Below are positions 16,704 through 26,497 of a stretch of 64,000 nucleotides of DNA, piece by piece. Source of the DNA: Chthoniobacter flavus Ellin428 (lineage in GTDB: Bacteria > Verrucomicrobiota > Verrucomicrobiia > Chthoniobacterales > Chthoniobacteraceae). The position numbers were made by a program, and so were the translations under genes. The stretch's first letter is position 1. Each line of letters begins with the position of its first letter. The stretch covers positions 496,001 through 560,000 of the forward strand of contig NZ_ABVL01000002.1 in assembly GCF_000173075.1 (NCBI RefSeq). Direction: 5' to 3'. The notes below the pieces were generated by a model that was given only the letters and a program-made list of their open reading frames with translations, was not told where the DNA came from and searched no databases.

Positions 16704-17702
16704 TTATTGCGCCTCCCAAAGGCGGGCCACGTTGCCGACGACGAGCGGCGAGCTGCCCGCGTCCAGGGCGATCGATACCTTGCCGAGATTGCCCGCCATT
16801 TTCGCCGCAGTGACGGAGCCCGTGGCCGGTGTGCCGATCGCCTTGCGATCGACGCCCGCTGGGGCGACGCGCACTTTCATACCCGGCTTGAGCTTGTGGC
16901 TGAGCTCGCCGCTTTCCTGGAAAAGCGTGAGATCGACATTGGTGCCGTCGAGTTTGTCGACATAACCCGGCGAACCTTCTGCCTGGAGCCGCTTCGCTTC
17001 CTCGGCCTTTTGCTCGTTCTGAAATTTCAACAGGCTCTCTTCGTCGAGAAATACATCCCAGCACACACGCACTTTGCCTTTGCCGATGCCATGTGTCCGG
17101 GTGCGAAGTTGGTCGCCGATCTTGATATCGGCAAACTTCACCGGCTGCCCCTGCTTCCAATAGCGCGTGTCCTTGTCGGTCTTGATGATGATCCCCTTCT
17201 CCCGTACGTAGCTCATGTCGGCCTTGGCGTCGGTGCATTCGAGCTCGCCTTTGTCGGCGTCGATGCGGTCCACGTGGTAGAATTCCTTGTGGCCGTTCAG
17301 GAAATTCATCTCGTCCTGGATGTAGGTCAGCCACACCCATTGGCCGGCTTCGTTTTCGTGCAGACGGAAAATGGCGCGCTCGCCCACGCGGAAGTCCTGC
17401 AGGTCACCGAAAGCCGCGTGATGGAGCAACTCCGCATACGGCATCACGGTAAAACTCATCACTTCGTCATTGCTCTCGTTGCGGAACTTTCCGGTGCGCG
17501 TGGCCAGGTCGAGGCTGATCAATTCCCCCCAAATCCGGCGCATGCGGTCGAACGGAACGATGACCTGACCCGGTGTGATCTTCAAAACCGGCTTGTCCGG
17601 CGCCGGGGCCGCCGAGGCTGCCGGAGCCGCCGGCTTGTCTTCAGCAAAAAGGATCGAGGCAGGGAGGATGGCCGCGAAGGCGGCCGTAAGAAGGAGCTTC
17701 AT
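16704..17702 (-). CDS. Secreted protein of unknown function
   Basis: A 332-residue protein starting at ATG 17702, with a signal peptide (MKLLLTAAFAAILPASILFA) and an Ala/Pro-rich linker. The body is beta-rich and recalls strings of small OB/SH3-like barrels: LISLDLATRTGKFRNESNDE, IIKTDKDTRYWKQGQPVKFA, DIKIGDQLRT. It carries no catalytic motif that I recognise. It lies upstream of the FAD oxidoreductase on the same strand with a 90-bp gap, so a shared transcript is possible. Confidence 0.7.
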   Translation of the reverse strand: MKLLLTAAFAAILPASILFAEDKPAAPAASAAPAPDKPVLKITPGQVIVPFDRMRRIWGELISLDLATRTGKFRNESNDEVMSFTVMPYAELLHHAAFGDLQDFRVGERAIFRLHENEAGQWVWLTYIQDEMNFLNGHKEFYHVDRIDADKGELECTDAKADMSYVREKGIIIKTDKDTRYWKQGQPVKFADIKIGDQLRTRTHGIGKGKVRVCWDVFLDEESLLKFQNEQKAEEAKRLQAEGSPGYVDKLDGTNVDLTLFQESGELSHKLKPGMKVRVAPAGVDRKAIGTPATGSVTAAKMAGNLGKVSIALDAGSSPLVVGNVARLWEAQ

Positions 17703-17734
17703 TGCCGAGTATAAAACCGCGCTCCGTTCCCGAC

Positions 17735-18109
17735 TTAGCAACAAAGATCAGATTCCCGGAATCCACGTAAGGGTTTATCCGAAATCATTTCTGCGGTCTC
17801 AGGCCCCATTCGTGCTTTTTCCGATATTGCGTGGATGCAATTGCAACTCCCAACCGCGACCGCCTTGATAAAACGAGCCGACTTCAAATGCGGCGGCGTG
17901 TCCACCTTGGCACGGCAAAGGGCGGCGAATCCCTCCAGGCTGTGGCGCCGGCCGTGGCTCTCCTTGGTTTGGGAGAAAAGCCGGTCCAATTCGTTCACGC
18001 CAAGGATGCAATACCCCAGCCGCTCAAGCGAACTGGAAACACAAAACGCCAGGTCCGGGAAAACTTCGTGACGCCAGCCAATCGCGGCCAAGCGACGACC
18101 TGCCCGCAA
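17735..18109 (-). CDS. Doubtful hypothetical protein
   Basis: A 124-codon frame (TTG start) in an otherwise empty, AT-richer spacer. Its composition is more protein-like than the other local frames, with six cysteines and a helix-like stretch (SLERLGYCILGVNELDRLF). There is no good start codon, no homology that I recognise, and a competing frame on the other strand. Listed because nothing else explains this 500-bp spacer. Confidence 0.25.
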   Translation of the reverse strand: MRAGRRLAAIGWRHEVFPDLAFCVSSSLERLGYCILGVNELDRLFSQTKESHGRRHSLEGFAALCRAKVDTPPHLKSARFIKAVAVGSCNCIHAISEKARMGPETAEMISDKPLRGFRESDLCC

Positions 18110-18146
18110 CGATTTACTGAAAATACTGGAAAATCAACCTTGCAAC

Positions 18147-18164
18147 ATACGTGAAACAACGTAT
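18147..18164. promoter_or_regulatory. Short palindrome upstream of the small gene at 18211
   Basis: Arms atacgt and acgtat flank a 6-nt centre in an AT-rich stretch. It lies 47 bp before the start of the 71-residue protein and overlaps a possible promoter (ttgcaa ... tatctaaaat). It could be a regulator site. Confidence 0.3.
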
Positions 18165-18210
18165 CTAAAATACCACATTTTCCATAGATCATCTTTTATC
18201 GCTGAAAAAT

Positions 18211-18426
18211 ATGACCTCCCGTTTCCTCCTCCACTCGAACTTTCATTCCTCCTTTAGCCTCACCAGAGAGGGCCGGAATTGGCGCCGCCAATTTAATGAT
18301 TTAAAAGCCGCTCTCGACTACGCCGCCGGCATGACGAGCACGGAAGCTCCCCTGGTCGTTTACAACGAATACGGCCGCGTCATCATCGAAAGCTTCATCA
18401 AGCCCAACGTGGTTTGGCGGGATTAA
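18211..18426 (+). CDS. Small hypothetical protein (71 aa)
   Basis: The ATG at 18211 opens a 71-codon frame with balanced composition: RQFNDLKAALDYAAGMTSTE then APLVVYNEYGRVIIESFI. The helix-strand-strand layout resembles small DUF2188-like proteins, where a short strand reading 'plvvyNe.G.vi' follows a helix. An AT-rich spacer with a palindrome precedes it. The stop overlaps the convergent polymerase IV stop by 3 bases. Function is unknown. Confidence 0.55.
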   Translation: MTSRFLLHSNFHSSFSLTREGRNWRRQFNDLKAALDYAAGMTSTEAPLVVYNEYGRVIIESFIKPNVVWRD

Positions 18427-19502
18427 ATCGGCAGCCACAGTTGATGCCTCGTCGGCGGGACCAACGTCGACACCCCTATCCCGATGAGCCGCAGCGGGCT
18501 CTTCACCAAATGGTCGCGGGCGAGAAGGAATTGCGCCAGGCGATAGATCTCCCGTGCGCTGACCACCGGATCTTCCAGACGCAACTGCCGGGTCAAGGTC
18601 GTAAAGTCGCTGTAGCGCACTTTCACCTGCACGGTTAGCGCGCCCATCTCGTGTTTCGCCAGGCTGTGAGCCACATCGGTGGCGAGTTCTTTCAAGGCCT
18701 CGCGCAGGGTCGGCCGATCGTCCGTGTCCTCGAGAAAAGTGTTCTCCGCGCTGATGCTCTTTCGTTCGTCGCTGGTATCCACCGGCCGCTCATCATCCCC
18801 CATCGCCCGCGCCTTCAAGCTCTCGGCAAACGAGCCGACCACACCGCTGAGATCGCCCGATGCCGCCTGCAGATCGCCGATCACCTTGAACCCGTGGGTC
18901 TCCAGCGCCTCCGCGGTCACCGGCCCGACGCCATGAATGGACCGCACGGAAAGAGGTTTGAGAAAGGCCACCTTTTCCCTCTCGCGGATGAGCGTGAGCC
19001 CATCGGGCTTTTGAAAATCGCTGCCCAGCTTGGCCAGAAATTTATTCGAGGCGACACCGATGCTCGCCGTGAGACTGCGCTCATGGGCAATCCGGCGCTT
19101 GATCTCCTGGGCCACCGGCACTGCCGCCTCCAGCGCGGTATCCGGGTCGGTGTGATCCTGAAACAACGCACTGAGATCGAGGTACGCCTCGTCGACTGAC
19201 ACCTTCTCGATCACTGAGGTCACGCCGCGCAGGATTTCCATGATCGCTCCAGACTCCGCACGGTAGACATCCATCCGCGGACGCACAAAGATTCCGTGCG
19301 GACACAGCTTGCCCGCGGTCCGCGAAGGCATCGCCGAGCGAACCTTGAACTTCCGCGCCTCATAACTGGCCGCGCATACCACCCCGCGTTGGGTCGGCGG
19401 CGAACCGACGATGAGCGGCTTTCCCCGATATTCCGGATGATCGCGCTGCTCCACCGACGCGTAGAAGGCGTCCATATCGACGTGGAAGATAACGCGAGGC
19501 AT
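18423..19502 (-). CDS. dinB: DNA polymerase IV (Y-family, translesion)
   Basis: A 359-residue protein with Y-family motifs. The metal residues are Asp9 in FHVDMDAFYASVEQ and Asp104-Glu105 in SVDEAYLD. The steric and fingers segment is GVVCAASYEARKF, the helix-hairpin-helix is SIHGVGPVTAEAL, and the little-finger domain follows to the C-terminus. It copies past damaged template bases without proofreading. ATG 19502 is used; an upstream in-frame TTG at 19511 adds three residues. The C-terminus lacks an obvious clamp-binding QLxLF, although the LWLPI end may play that part. No SOS box could be identified upstream, where the large inverted repeat lies. Confidence 0.95.
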   Translation of the reverse strand: MPRVIFHVDMDAFYASVEQRDHPEYRGKPLIVGSPPTQRGVVCAASYEARKFKVRSAMPSRTAGKLCPHGIFVRPRMDVYRAESGAIMEILRGVTSVIEKVSVDEAYLDLSALFQDHTDPDTALEAAVPVAQEIKRRIAHERSLTASIGVASNKFLAKLGSDFQKPDGLTLIREREKVAFLKPLSVRSIHGVGPVTAEALETHGFKVIGDLQAASGDLSGVVGSFAESLKARAMGDDERPVDTSDERKSISAENTFLEDTDDRPTLREALKELATDVAHSLAKHEMGALTVQVKVRYSDFTTLTRQLRLEDPVVSAREIYRLAQFLLARDHLVKSPLRLIGIGVSTLVPPTRHQLWLPI

Positions 19503-19541
19503 GCGGGTCAAAGCGCGCTTAGCGTCGCATAAGGGGTTTTA

Positions 19542-19630
19542 GTGCCAAGAGCCAAGTAACAAGAGCCAAGTGCCCACTGCCCAACGCAGATTGTGGCGCC
19601 ACTTGGCTCTCGTTACTTGGCTCTTGGCAC
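19542..19630. repeat. Large intergenic inverted repeat, 'agagccaagt' type
   Basis: The 31-nt arms at 19542-19572 and 19600-19630 are reverse complements except for one base, with a 27-nt loop. Each arm repeats the word aagagccaagt. It lies between the stop of the small membrane protein gene (19636) and the start of dinB on the same strand, so it would form a very stable RNA hairpin separating the two transcription units. Confidence 0.9.
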
Positions 19631-19635
19631 TTCCC

Positions 19636-19878
19636 CTACCTCCCAGCCCACGCCCGCCACGTGAGTTCTCCAGCCAGAAATAGCGGCGCGAACATGAGCC
19701 AAAACTGCCACTGCCAGGGGGCGAAGCCCGTGTCGCAGCTCAGCCACAAGCCACCCGCGCCGTACCCCACCGTCGCCAGCAATTCAATTTTGAGCCGGCG
19801 ATATTGCCGGGAATGCTTCTCGGACTGCGCCGCGAGGAGCGAAAAGATCATCGGTCGGTATTCGGTAATCGTTTTCAT
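19636..19878 (-). CDS. Small membrane protein, unknown function
   Basis: An 80-residue protein. A charged N-terminus (MKTITEYRPMIFSLLAAQSE, then KHSRQYRRLKIELL) precedes two hydrophobic segments (ATVGYGAGGLWL and WQFWLMFAPLFLAGEL). Its start overlaps the stop of the gene at 19875-20114 by 4 bp (ATGA), so they are co-translated. It may be a membrane anchor for that partner. No family is recognised. Confidence 0.65.
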   Translation of the reverse strand: MKTITEYRPMIFSLLAAQSEKHSRQYRRLKIELLATVGYGAGGLWLSCDTGFAPWQWQFWLMFAPLFLAGELTWRAWAGR

Positions 19879-20114
19879 GCGGCTTGCAGTTCGGTGGCTC
19901 GGGCGACACCCATTTTCAGGGTCTCGACGGTTTTTCCCTCGGGGTCGAGGATCCGGACCTCGGCGTCCAGGCCCTGACCGATCTGGACGGCGGCAATCAC
20001 GGCTTCAATCAAACGCTGCACGTGCAGCGGATCACGGATGATACCCTCACATTCCAATTCAAAGCCTTTCTCCAGTGAGAGCGGGCGAATCAAAAACACG
20101 AACGGCGGATTCAT
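19875..20114 (-). CDS. Small hypothetical protein (79 aa)
   Basis: ATG 20114 opens a protein of 79 residues: NPPFVFLIRPLSLEKGFELE, then HVQRLIEAVIAAVQIGQGLD, then EVRILDPEGKTVETL. The strand-helix-strand pattern with a final DPEGKTVETL hairpin looks like a real small domain, but I do not recognise the family. It overlaps the downstream membrane-protein gene by 4 bp, so the two probably act together. Longer in-frame starts up to 20261 run through low-quality coding sequence and are not favoured. Confidence 0.6.
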   Translation of the reverse strand: MNPPFVFLIRPLSLEKGFELECEGIIRDPLHVQRLIEAVIAAVQIGQGLDAEVRILDPEGKTVETLKMGVARATELQAA

Positions 20115-20433
20115 GTGTTCAAACGAACACTTTTCTACAAAGAGCGCAAGTCTTCTTTTCTCGAATCGGCCTTTTCCTCTGTAAATTGACTTGGGGTGGC
20201 ATGGTTCTGCCCTTTCCACACGAATTACTCGAAATTGAGAAATCCAGCCCGGGCGTGGCATCTGGATCCGGCGCCTTTTCGTTTTTTTGACCCGCCACTC
20301 TCAGAAATCAAATTTCATAACACGTTGCTGCACAGCTACCTTCGTCACACACCAAGAGAAAATACAGTACTTCCCTAAACGACAAAGAACGCAGGCTGCT
20401 TAGGCACTGTTGAGACTTTTCTCAACCTTGCCT
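20115..20433. other. Divergent promoter region, no gene
   Basis: About 320 bp between divergent genes, AT-richer than its surroundings. It should contain promoters in both directions. I see no convincing small gene, riboswitch or repeat. Confidence 0.45.
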
Positions 20434-21141
20434 ATGACTATCACCAATCCTCGAACCACCAATAACCACCGTTCCACCGCCCTTCTGACCCTCGTCGCCA
20501 GCTGCCTGATGCTCCTGGTCGGCAGCACCAGGAGCGCCGCCGAAAATCCTTGGATGTCGTCCTCGCTCGGTTGGGGTTCTTCGTCCTCTTTTGGCGTTTC
20601 CTCGCGTGGTTGGTCTTCGTGGGAGAACACTCATGGTGGCACGTTTGGCGGTCATTCTTCTTCTTCCTTCGAGGCCCCGCATGACCACCATGAAAGCTTT
20701 GAACGCGCCCCGCTCGAGGCGACGCGCGATACGGACATCGATCCCGCCTTGGTCCGTGCCGGCAGCATCGCCGAACAGCGCGCCCGTCCGCATTCCACCA
20801 TGCTCTGCTGGCGCTATGTGAAGGAAGCACTGGTCGCTTCCGGCAGCGTGAGCAGCTATCCGCAGAGCGCCTACGCGAAGCAGGCTGGTGAAGAACTCGT
20901 CCACAGCTTCGGCTTCGTCCGCCTGCCGGTCCGCAGCCCGGAACGCGCCCCGGTCGGTTCCGTGCTCGTCTACGGCGGCCCTGGTGCCGGTCACGTCGAG
21001 ATCCGCACTGCCCGTGGTTTCGTCAGCGATTTCCGCAGCAGCCGCCCGGTCAATATGCCCTTCATCGGTGCCTACACTCGCATGGAGAAGCATCACGGGC
21101 AGACGGCGCAGATCGCTCTCGCGGATAATTCGCACTCCTAA
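20434..21141 (+). CDS. Exported CHAP-like (NlpC/P60 superfamily) cysteine amidase/peptidase
   Basis: A 235-residue protein. A signal peptide spans about residues 1-36, followed by a low-complexity Ser/Trp/His/Gly stretch (residues 41-90) and a C-terminal domain. Cys125 in TMLCWRYVKEAL and His187 in VYGGPGAGHVEI fit the catalytic pair of CHAP domains, with GSVLVYGG as the usual strand before the His. CHAP enzymes cleave peptidoglycan cross-bridges or amide bonds. The family match rests on the C...GH spacing and context, so it is moderately sure. The likely place of action is the periplasm or outside. Confidence 0.65.
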   Translation: MTITNPRTTNNHRSTALLTLVASCLMLLVGSTRSAAENPWMSSSLGWGSSSSFGVSSRGWSSWENTHGGTFGGHSSSSFEAPHDHHESFERAPLEATRDTDIDPALVRAGSIAEQRARPHSTMLCWRYVKEALVASGSVSSYPQSAYAKQAGEELVHSFGFVRLPVRSPERAPVGSVLVYGGPGAGHVEIRTARGFVSDFRSSRPVNMPFIGAYTRMEKHHGQTAQIALADNSHS

Positions 21142-21276
21142 GCCGGTTTCAGTTCGGTTTCATCATCAAGTAGTCTCGCGTGGCCGGGTTCATCGAACCC
21201 GGCCACGTTCGTTTTGGCACGCGACCTTTGAAGTCCAGCCTTGTTCCCCCGCGCGCTCCACGCCAATCATCGGCGC

Positions 21277-22131
21277 GTGAAACTTCTCTCCCCCGCCCTC
21301 GCTTTTCTGTTCTTCGCCGCGTCTGGTTTTGCCGCCGAGCCCACCGTCCTGAAACTCTGGCCGGAAGGCGTTCCGGGGCAAATCACGGTCAAGCCCGCCG
21401 ACCCGAACCAAAAGCCCAATCCCAACGTCGTCACCAACATCACCGACCCGACAATCACCGTCTATCGGCCGGAAAAGCCGAATGGCACCGCGGTGGTGGT
21501 CGCGCCCGGCGGCGGGTTCCGTTTTCTCTCCATCAAGCACGAAGGCACGCAGGTGTGCGAATGGCTCAACTCCATCGGCGTGACCGCCGCGCTGCTCGCC
21601 TATCGCACCCCGACGAACGAGGAAGCCTCGCCTTATGAAAAGCCGGTTCAGGATGCCCAGCGCGCCATCGGTCTGCTGCGCCATCATGCGAGTGAATGGG
21701 GCATCACCCGCGTCGGTCTGCTCGGCTTTTCCGCCGGCGGCAATCTCACCGGCCACGAGGCCTTCGACCGCACGGACCGCACCTATCCGCAGAAGCCGGA
21801 ATACGATACCGACGCCAAACCCGATTTCATCGTCATGATCTACGGCGGCGGCTTTCTCGACAAAGACGACAAGACCAAATTCCGCCCTGGCTTCAGCGTG
21901 CCCCAGGACGCGCCGCCGGCTTTCTTCCTCGTCGCCCATGACGACAAGACCAATCCCATCGAGGCCACGATGCTCTACCTCGCCTACAAGCAGCAGAACC
22001 TCCCCGCCGAGCTGCACATCTTCACCCACGGTGGCCATGGCTTCGGCATGCGCAAGGATGGTCACCCCATCAACGAATGGCCCGCCCGCTGCGCCGACTG
22101 GATGCAGGCGATGGGGTATCTGGGGAAATAG
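21277..22131 (+). CDS. Secreted alpha/beta hydrolase (acetyl-xylan-esterase/BD-FAE-like)
   Basis: A 284-residue protein with a signal peptide ending GFAA. The oxyanion segment is VVVAPGGGFRFLSIKHEG. The nucleophile is Ser152 in GLLGFSAGGNL. An acid lies in VAHDDKTN and the catalytic His in FTHGGHGFGM. This layout matches esterases that remove acetyl or feruloyl groups from plant polysaccharides, though broad carboxylesterase activity is equally possible. The GTG at 21277 is chosen because it begins the signal peptide directly; a TTG at 21241 is in frame. Confidence 0.85.
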   Translation: MKLLSPALAFLFFAASGFAAEPTVLKLWPEGVPGQITVKPADPNQKPNPNVVTNITDPTITVYRPEKPNGTAVVVAPGGGFRFLSIKHEGTQVCEWLNSIGVTAALLAYRTPTNEEASPYEKPVQDAQRAIGLLRHHASEWGITRVGLLGFSAGGNLTGHEAFDRTDRTYPQKPEYDTDAKPDFIVMIYGGGFLDKDDKTKFRPGFSVPQDAPPAFFLVAHDDKTNPIEATMLYLAYKQQNLPAELHIFTHGGHGFGMRKDGHPINEWPARCADWMQAMGYLGK

Positions 22132-22137
22132 GAATCT

Positions 22138-22923
22138 CTACTCCTTCGCGACGAGTTCCTTCTCCGGCATCCAGGCGTGTTCCGCCCAGAAACGCCGCAG
22201 CGAGGAATTGTCTCCGCTGAAGATCGTCCGCTCGACCTTGCGCATGCTGAGGAAGCTCGTGGGGTAACTCCGGCGGGGCAGTCCGCAGACGCCATCGCCG
22301 GTGTATTGCCACAGCGTCCAGCGATCCCACACCGCGGTGGAAGCCGGCTGCTTGTGATAGTTGGCAATCCACAGCCAGCATTTCTTCAGGGTCTCGCGCG
22401 AGTTGGAGCTGATCGACGGATCACCGAAGACCTTCTTCAGCCAGTTCTCGTTGGAATACAGCCCCGGATAAATCCCCGTCCGCTCGTGCACGCGTTCGAT
22501 GAACCGCACGGCCTGCTCGACGTTCATATTGCCGCCCGGGTAGTGCGTATTCTGCTCGGCATCCAGGACCAGCAACACGCCCGAGGGCTGGGAGGCACTG
22601 TGGCCCGTCACCCACTTTGCGCCGACGAAACTGATGAAATGATCGGCCTGTTTCCGCCCATCGGTGCCATTGCCGAAATGATACGCCCCCCACAGCAAGC
22701 CGGCGCGCATGGCCTCGGCCTGGCGGTAGGCATACTTGGCGTCGTCTTCGTAGGCGGGATAGGTAGCTTCGTGAATGATCGCTTCCAGTCCACCCCGCTG
22801 CATCCCCGAGAAATCGGAGGTTCGTTCGTCGTAATGGGACAGGCTCAAAATACTGTTCGCCGCATGGGCGGTCAGCGTTAAGGCCAACAAGAGGAGGGCG
22901 CTCCCTACGTATCTTCGGCTCAT
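22138..22923 (-). CDS. Secreted GH25 lysozyme-like muramidase
   Basis: A 261-residue protein with a signal peptide (GSALLLLALTLTAHAA). The mature part opens with the GH25-like strand SILSLSHYDERTSDF. It contains AGLLWGAYHFGNGTDGRKQA and the likely catalytic acids in VLLVLDAEQN, and then IYPGLYSNENWLKK and the C-terminal DRWTLWQYTGDG. These are the landmarks of GH25 barrels, which cut the glycan strands of peptidoglycan. It is convergent with the esterase gene, whose stop is 6 bp away. It probably acts in cell-wall turnover or bacterial predation. Confidence 0.85.
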   Translation of the reverse strand: MSRRYVGSALLLLALTLTAHAANSILSLSHYDERTSDFSGMQRGGLEAIIHEATYPAYEDDAKYAYRQAEAMRAGLLWGAYHFGNGTDGRKQADHFISFVGAKWVTGHSASQPSGVLLVLDAEQNTHYPGGNMNVEQAVRFIERVHERTGIYPGLYSNENWLKKVFGDPSISSNSRETLKKCWLWIANYHKQPASTAVWDRWTLWQYTGDGVCGLPRRSYPTSFLSMRKVERTIFSGDNSSLRRFWAEHAWMPEKELVAKE

Positions 22924-23016
22924 TGGCGGCCTATAAGAGCAGCTTGCAAGCCGAAAATCAAGAATCAATTCACCAAGCTTTCACGTACTCACCACTTTCT
23001 GATTTCGGAGCTCCCT

Positions 23017-23499
23017 TCACTCCTCGCCATCGTAGTAGTCCTGTGACTCCATCGAGCGCAGAAGCCGGCGTTCCGGTGAGCGGACCGCCCATTTCTGACT
23101 GTCGGGGTAGTGCACAGATTCCCCGACCGGATTGTCCGCGATCACGTAGATCACCAGATCCTCGCTGCCGTTATTGGTGAGCTGATGCGGCTCGCCCGGT
23201 TTGAATACAAAGGCATCCCCCGCTTCGATCGGCGTGGTCCCGTCCTGATGCCGCACGGTCCCCTTCCCGGAAATGACATGGTAGAACTCCCACTGCGCGG
23301 CATGCGAGTGGTAAGGGTAGGGCGTCATCCCCGGCTTGAGTCGCAGGATCTCCACATCGAAGGGATGTCGCTCATTCAGGTCCATGGACAGCGGCTTCCG
23401 CCCGAGAGCCACGGAAACCTCCTTGCTGATCCCGGCAAATTTCCCCTTGGGTGACGACCAGGGGTCGTCCGGCATCGCATTGGTATTCACCTTTTGCAT
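23017..23499 (-). CDS. Cupin-domain protein
   Basis: A 160-residue protein with a single cupin barrel. Motif 1 is PYHSHAAQWEFYHVISGKG (metal ligands His, His, Glu), and motif 2 is PGEPHQLTNNG. Upstream is ERHPFDVEILRLKPG. Metal-dependent cupins include sugar isomerases, dioxygenases and sensors; nothing here picks among them. Starts at 23499 (used) and 23475 are both plausible. It is divergent from the large DUF1549/DUF1553 gene. Confidence 0.85.
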   Translation of the reverse strand: MQKVNTNAMPDDPWSSPKGKFAGISKEVSVALGRKPLSMDLNERHPFDVEILRLKPGMTPYPYHSHAAQWEFYHVISGKGTVRHQDGTTPIEAGDAFVFKPGEPHQLTNNGSEDLVIYVIADNPVGESVHYPDSQKWAVRSPERRLLRSMESQDYYDGEE

Positions 23500-23688
23500 G
23501 AACACGAGAAAAGCACGAAAAGGCAGCGTGCTCAAAACCTTCCGCCACGAAGAACAAGCCGGCAGCACCCCGCTAAATCTATTTCAGTTAAACAACATTA
23601 ACACAATCCCATCATCCCAGCCAACTCCGCCCGGCATTTAACGTTTCTAAGGAACCGCTTTTCTCCGAGGTTATGCGGAAGAATCCAC

Positions 23689-26397
23689 GTGACTCGTCGA
23701 CCCCCTCTCGCACTTTCATTCACCCTGGCCGTAGCCCTCGCGGCGCCGGCCTTTCTGCGTGCCGATGACCGTCCGCTCACCTTTGAGCACGACATCCGTC
23801 CCATCCTGAAGGCCCACTGCGTCCAGTGCCATGGCGAAGAGGAAAAGCCGAAGGGCGGCGTCGACCTGCGCTTGCGGCATTTCATGGATAAGCTGACCGA
23901 GGATGGCGACCACGTGCTGGTGGTCGGCAAGCCGGAGGACAGCGAAATCGTCCGCGTCGTCCGCGAAGGCGAAATGCCGAAGAAAGGCAAGAAGCTCACC
24001 GCAGCCGAATTGGCCACCCTCGAACGCTGGATCACCCAAGGCGCCAGGACGGCCAAGGCCGAACCCGAGACGCTTCCACCCGGGCCCTACATCACCGACG
24101 ACGACCGCCAGTTCTGGTCGTTCCAGCCTATCGCCCACCCGGCCGTGCCGAAGCTCGAAAACGCCGGCCGCGTGCGCAATCCCATCGACGCCTTCGTTCT
24201 CGCCAAACTGCGCGAACAGAAGCTCGATTTCGCCCCCGATGCCGACAAGCGCACGCTCCTCCGCCGCGTGACGCTCGACCTCACCGGCCTCCCGCCCACG
24301 CCCGCGGAAGTCGAAGCCTTCGTCGCCGACACCACGCCGGACGCCTACGAAAAAGTCGTCGACCGCCTGCTCGCCTCGTCCGCCTACGGCGAACACTGGG
24401 CGCGCCACTGGCTCGACATCGCCGGCTATGCCGACTCGAACGGCTTCTCCGAGGCCGACTCCGCGCGTCCGAATGCCTGGCGCTATCGCGACTACGTCAT
24501 CCGCTCGCTCAACGAAGACAAACCGTGGAGCGATTTCATCGTCGAGCAAATCGCCGGCGACGAACTGGCCGGCGCCACGCAGGGCGATTACCAGCAAGCC
24601 GTCCTCGACCCGAAGAAACGCGACGAACTGACCGCCACCGCCTTCCTCCGCATGGCGCCCGACGGCACCGGCGACACCGTCGATGACATCAAGCTCGCGC
24701 GCAATCAGGTCATCGCCGAGGAAATGCAGGTCGTCGCCTCTTCGCTGCTCGGTCTCACGGTCGGCTGCGCGCAATGCCACGACCACCGTTTCGATCCCAT
24801 TCCGCAGACGGATTACTACCGCATGCGCGCCATCTTCGAACCCGCTTTCGACTGGCAGGCGTGGCGAACCCCGGCGCAGCGCCAGTGCTCCCTCTACACT
24901 CCCGAAGAACGCGCCAAGGCCGACGAAATCGAGAAGCAGGCCAAGGTCATCGACGCCGAGGCCAAGGCGATGGACAAAAAGTTCCTCGACGAGATTTTCG
25001 AGAAGGAAATCGTCAAGCTCCCCGAGGCCGATCGCGAACCCTATCGGGCCGCCCGCGCCACGGTGGAAAAGAGCCGCACGCCCGAGCAAAAAGCGCTCAT
25101 CAAAAAATACCCGTCGGCCCTCGCGCTCTATTCGCTCAATCTCTACGATCCGAAGCTCTCCAAGCAGGTCGCCGACAAGCAGGCCGAGGCCACGAAACTC
25201 CGCGCCACCAAGCCGAAGGAAGGCATGATCATGGCGCTCACGGAAGTGAAAGGCCATGTGCCCGACACGCACCTCTTCCATCGCGGCGATCACGATCAAC
25301 CGAAACAGATCGTGCAACCCGGGCTCCTCACCGTGCTCGCTGACCCGCAGGTCAGGCCCTTCAAACCGGCGGAAGTGGCCTCCGGCTCCAGCGGTCGCCG
25401 CCTCGCCTACGCGCGCTGGCTGGTCGGCGGCCAGCATCCTCTCGTCGCCCGCGTGCTCGTGAATCGTTTCTGGCTCGGCCACTTCGGCCGCGGCATCGTC
25501 AATACGCCCGGCGAATTCGGCGCCCTCGGCGAACGGCCGACGCATCCCGAATTGCTCGACTGGCTGGCCACCGAATTCATGAACAGCGGCTGGAAGCTCA
25601 AGCAATTGCAGCGGCTCATGGTGCTCAGCACCACTTACCGGCAGTCGTCCGACAACGAAGCCTCGCTGAAGATCGATGCCGACGATCGTTTCTACGGCCG
25701 TTTCAAGATGCAGCGTCTCGAGGCGGAGACTTTGCGCGATTCGATGCTCGCCACCGCGGGCAAGCTCAACCGCGAGTCCTTCGGCGAACCGGTGGGGATC
25801 GCGCGCGATCCCGGCGGACGCATCGTCGTCGGACAGGAACAGCTCAACACCAACCGCGACGTCATCAAGGTCGTGAGCCGCGGAGCGGAAGATTTCCGCC
25901 GCTCCATTTATATCCAGGTGCGCCGCAAAACCCCGCTCACCGTGCTCGATACCTTCGACGAGCCGACGATGTCGCCCAACTGCGAGGCGCGCAGTTCCAC
26001 CACCGTCGCCCCGCAATCGCTCCTGCTGATGAACGACAATTTCGTCCTCAGCACTGCTCACGATCTCGCTGCGCGCCTGCGCCAGGAAGTGCCCGGCGAC
26101 GCCCGCGCGCAGATCACGAAAGCTTGGGAGATCCTCTACGGAAGCGCCCCGCAGGAAAACGATGTCCTCCGCAGTCTTGCCTACCTCGCCGAGCAAACCG
26201 AATCCCTGCGCGTTTACGACACCGCCCATCCGACACCCGCGACACCGCCACCGAACACCGCGCAACTCAAAGGCGCGACCACGGTGAAGACCGCCGCCCC
26301 GGCCACGCCGCCCGCCCCACCCGACCCGGAACTCGAAGCTCTCGCCAGCCTCTGCCAGGTCCTCTACAGCTCCAACCGCTTCCTCTACATCGAATAG
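23689..26397 (+). CDS. Secreted haem-motif DUF1549/DUF1553 protein (PSCyt1-PSCyt2-PSD1)
   Basis: A 902-residue protein from GTG 23689. A signal peptide ends at ADD. A planctomycete-type cytochrome c domain has CVQCH at residues 44-48 and its distal Met in [12 protein letters not shown]1549 (about 160-365) contains a second CAQCH at 360-364. DUF1553 (about 565-860) contains [20 protein letters not shown]. This order is the standard one in Verrucomicrobia and Planctomycetes. The biochemical role is unproven; an extracytoplasmic redox function tied to polymer use is often inferred. The DUF1501 partner follows after 100 bp, as is usual. Confidence 0.92.
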   Translation: MTRRPPLALSFTLAVALAAPAFLRADDRPLTFEHDIRPILKAHCVQCHGEEEKPKGGVDLRLRHFMDKLTEDGDHVLVVGKPEDSEIVRVVREGEMPKKGKKLTAAELATLERWITQGARTAKAEPETLPPGPYITDDDRQFWSFQPIAHPAVPKLENAGRVRNPIDAFVLAKLREQKLDFAPDADKRTLLRRVTLDLTGLPPTPAEVEAFVADTTPDAYEKVVDRLLASSAYGEHWARHWLDIAGYADSNGFSEADSARPNAWRYRDYVIRSLNEDKPWSDFIVEQIAGDELAGATQGDYQQAVLDPKKRDELTATAFLRMAPDGTGDTVDDIKLARNQVIAEEMQVVASSLLGLTVGCAQCHDHRFDPIPQTDYYRMRAIFEPAFDWQAWRTPAQRQCSLYTPEERAKADEIEKQAKVIDAEAKAMDKKFLDEIFEKEIVKLPEADREPYRAARATVEKSRTPEQKALIKKYPSALALYSLNLYDPKLSKQVADKQAEATKLRATKPKEGMIMALTEVKGHVPDTHLFHRGDHDQPKQIVQPGLLTVLADPQVRPFKPAEVASGSSGRRLAYARWLVGGQHPLVARVLVNRFWLGHFGRGIVNTPGEFGALGERPTHPELLDWLATEFMNSGWKLKQLQRLMVLSTTYRQSSDNEASLKIDADDRFYGRFKMQRLEAETLRDSMLATAGKLNRESFGEPVGIARDPGGRIVVGQEQLNTNRDVIKVVSRGAEDFRRSIYIQVRRKTPLTVLDTFDEPTMSPNCEARSSTTVAPQSLLLMNDNFVLSTAHDLAARLRQEVPGDARAQITKAWEILYGSAPQENDVLRSLAYLAEQTESLRVYDTAHPTPATPPPNTAQLKGATTVKTAAPATPPAPPDPELEALASLCQVLYSSNRFLYIE

Positions 26398-26497
26398 CCC
26401 GGATCCGGCCGATAGGACCGACAAGTCCGGACTGATTACTAATCACTCATTACTAGCCCTGGGTACTCAGCACTAAGCACTAGTTACTTTCCCCGCC

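Noticed and set aside
20075-20290. Small plus-strand gene in the divergent promoter region
   Set aside because: No ribosome-binding site, no conserved-looking pattern, and it would overlap the start of the gene at 20114.
23716-26424. A 902-codon open frame antisense to the DUF1549/DUF1553 gene
   Set aside because: It is a GC-rich shadow frame: Gly/Val/Arg/Glu-rich with no motifs, whereas the plus strand has a full domain set.
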